DNA of 6,520 nucleotides, from assembly GCA_023423475.1 (NCBI GenBank), contig JAFAFN010000392.1, forward strand, positions 1-6,520. The letters run 5' to 3'. Positions 5,013-6,520 of the stretch are shown here, piece by piece. The notes below the pieces were generated by a model. It saw only the letters and a program-made list of their open reading frames with translations, made no database searches and was not told the DNA's origin. Both the position numbers and the translations under genes were made by a program. Source of the DNA: Actinomycetes bacterium (lineage in GTDB: Bacteria > Actinomycetota > Acidimicrobiia > Acidimicrobiales > Microtrichaceae). Numbering within the stretch: the first letter of the stretch is position 1; each line of letters begins with the position of its first letter.

Positions 5013-6520
5013 ATGGGTGATCGTCGACACGACGTCGTGGTGGTCGGTGGCGGCTCGTCCGGTGCGGTTCTGGCCGCACGGCTCAGCGAGCGCGCGGACC
5101 GGTCGGTCCTGCTGCTCGAAGCGGGCGGTCCGACGCTCGCCGACCCGCCTCGGTCGGTGCTCGACGCATCCACCCTTCCGGGACGGTCCGACACATGGGT
5201 GCACCGCTACGACGCCGAGCTCGGCCTCGGCGTCGCAGGCAGCATCACCCGGGGCGAGCTGCTCGGGGGCGGCAGCGCGGTCAACGCCGGCTACTTCATC
5301 CGGCCGACCGCGGCGGACGTCGAGGGGTGGTTCGGGACCCACGACGCTCGCTGGTCCGTGGACGACGTGACGTCGTCGTTCGTCCGTCTCGAACGGGACC
5401 TGGATCTCGGTCCGAGCCACGTGCACGGTGCGACCGGCCCCATCCCGGTCCGTCGTGCCGTCGAGCACGACGACGTCACCGCGGCGTTCACGGCTGCGTG
5501 TCTCGCCGCAGGACATCCGGCCGAACCGGACAAGAACGGCCGGGGGCCCGCCGGGATCGGACCGGTGCCGCGCAACGTGGTCGACGGCGTGCGGGTCAGC
5601 ACGGCGATGGCGTACCTCGCTCCCGCCGCGCGGCGGGCGAACCTCGAGATCCGCACGGGCAGTCGGGTCCGACGGGTGCGCATCGAGTCCGGGCGGGTCG
5701 TGGGCGTCGAGCTCGACGGCGCGAACGGTGTCGAGCTGATGACGGCCGACCGGGTCGTGCTCTGCGCCGGCGCCGTGTCGAGCGCGCAGCTGCTGCTCGT
5801 CTCGGGCATCGGACCTGCGGACGACCTGCGCCGCGCCGGGATCGAAGTGGTGGTCGACGCGCCCGGGGTCGGCACGAGGTGCTCGGACCACGCCGCGATC
5901 GACCTGTCGTTCCGCCCGGTCGTCACCGCGGACCAGCTCGGTGGCATCCTCGGTGTCGCGCTCCACTCGTCCGTCGCCTTCGACGGCGGCGAGCACCCCT
6001 ACGAGGTGCTCGCCATCCGCCGCTCCTACGGACGCAGCACGGGCGACGATCCCGACGACCCGGTGCTGCACCTGCGCGTCTCGCCGATGACCCCTTCGTC
6101 GCGTGGTCGCATCGCACTGCAGGACGCCGATCCGACGGCGCCGCCGCGGATCGACCTCGCCCACCTCTCGGAACCGATCGACCGCCGGGTCATGCGAGCG
6201 GTGTTGCGTGCCACCTCCGAGCTGCTGGCGTCGGGCGAGATGGCGTCCGTGGTCGCCGAGCTCGTCGATCCACCACCCGTCGGCGGTGACGACGCCGCGC
6301 TCGACGCGTGGATCGACTTCCACCTCGGCACCTCGATGCACCTCTCGAGCTCCGTGCCGATGGGTCCCGAGCACGACCCGACCGCGGCGCTCGACCACGA
6401 GTGCCGGGTCCGCGGCGTCGAAGGCCTCCATGTGGTCGATACCTCGGTGCTGCCGACCGTGCCGTCGCGGGGACCGGCGGCGACCGCGGTCATGCTTGGC
6501 GAACACGCCGCCAGGTTCTT
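5013..6520 (+). CDS. mftG: GMC-family FAD oxidoreductase, MftG-like (mycofactocin-associated), 3' end cut by window
   Basis: This is a flavin-dependent dehydrogenase or oxidase of the glucose-methanol-choline family. It most resembles MftG, linked to the redox cofactor mycofactocin and proposed to pass electrons from reduced mycofactocin to respiration. The 502 visible residues cover nearly the whole protein. VGGGSSG (11-17) with Glu36 is the FAD-binding Rossmann motif. RGELLGGGSAVNAGYF (80-95) and GAVSSAQLLLVSGIGP (253-268) are the two GMC signatures. His443 in SMHLSSSVPMG is the catalytic base. About 44 residues on, where the family has a second His or Asn before Pro, this protein has Gly487 (SRGPAAT, 485-491). 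The GYF block, the HGATGPIPVRR stretch (138-148) and the SRGP ending are what suggest MftG. No other mycofactocin gene lies in the window, so the subfamily is less certain than the family. The start is supported by GAGG 6 nt upstream. Confidence 0.75.
   Translation, partial: MGDRRHDVVVVGGGSSGAVLAARLSERADRSVLLLEAGGPTLADPPRSVLDASTLPGRSDTWVHRYDAELGLGVAGSITRGELLGGGSAVNAGYFIRPTAADVEGWFGTHDARWSVDDVTSSFVRLERDLDLGPSHVHGATGPIPVRRAVEHDDVTAAFTAACLAAGHPAEPDKNGRGPAGIGPVPRNVVDGVRVSTAMAYLAPAARRANLEIRTGSRVRRVRIESGRVVGVELDGANGVELMTADRVVLCAGAVSSAQLLLVSGIGPADDLRRAGIEVVVDAPGVGTRCSDHAAIDLSFRPVVTADQLGGILGVALHSSVAFDGGEHPYEVLAIRRSYGRSTGDDPDDPVLHLRVSPMTPSSRGRIALQDADPTAPPRIDLAHLSEPIDRRVMRAVLRATSELLASGEMASVVAELVDPPPVGGDDAALDAWIDFHLGTSMHLSSSVPMGPEHDPTAALDHECRVRGVEGLHVVDTSVLPTVPSRGPAATAVMLGEHAARF

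Noticed and set aside
5195..6289. A 364-residue plus-strand open frame inside the GMC gene.
   Set aside because: It is almost entirely Arg, Gly, Ala and Pro. The overlapping GMC frame has unmistakable FAD and GMC motifs.
4308..6506. A 732-residue antisense open frame covering the DUF1269 and GMC genes.
   Set aside because: It crosses two real genes and their terminator, has an Arg/His/Asp-rich composition and shows no domain.

Overview
This 6.5 kb window is very GC-rich and densely coding, and the codons end almost entirely in G or C. That composition, the leaderless-type promoters with a TANNNT -10 element, and an apparent mycofactocin-type GMC oxidoreductase all point to an actinobacterial chromosome. 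A deep-branching lineage such as Acidimicrobiia is my best guess, but that is inference and not established here. I see no mobile element, tRNA, rRNA, CRISPR array, phage gene or long repeat.

Layout, left to right. (1) Positions 1-1256, minus strand: a secreted, probably lipid-anchored alpha/beta hydrolase of the TAP (tripeptidyl aminopeptidase-like) family, whose C-terminus runs off the left edge. (2) A 107-bp divergent promoter region. Each flanking gene starts with GTG placed 6-8 nt after a TANNNT hexamer and has no Shine-Dalgarno sequence, so both look leaderless. (3) Positions 1364-2263, plus strand: a tandem double-hotdog acyl-CoA thioesterase-like protein. (4) Positions 2392-4272, plus: a full-length Kup potassium transporter. 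It has its own promoter just after the thioesterase stop and a structured leader of about 100 nt. The last hairpin of that leader ends exactly at the GTG start codon. A perfect 32-nt palindrome follows the gene and looks like an intrinsic terminator. (5) Positions 4425-4916, plus: a DUF1269-family membrane protein with a good ribosome binding site and a strong terminator-like hairpin downstream. (6) Positions 5013-6520, plus: a GMC-family flavoprotein oxidoreductase that resembles MftG of the mycofactocin system. Only its last few residues are cut by the right edge.

The genes do not form one operon. Hairpins or promoters separate most of them, and their functions differ (peptide hydrolysis, acyl-CoA hydrolysis, K+ uptake, membrane protein of unknown role, redox chemistry). 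I did not find a clearly new multi-gene system. The observations most worth checking are the hairpin abutting the kup start codon, the paired leaderless promoters, and the missing second catalytic His/Asn in the GMC enzyme.
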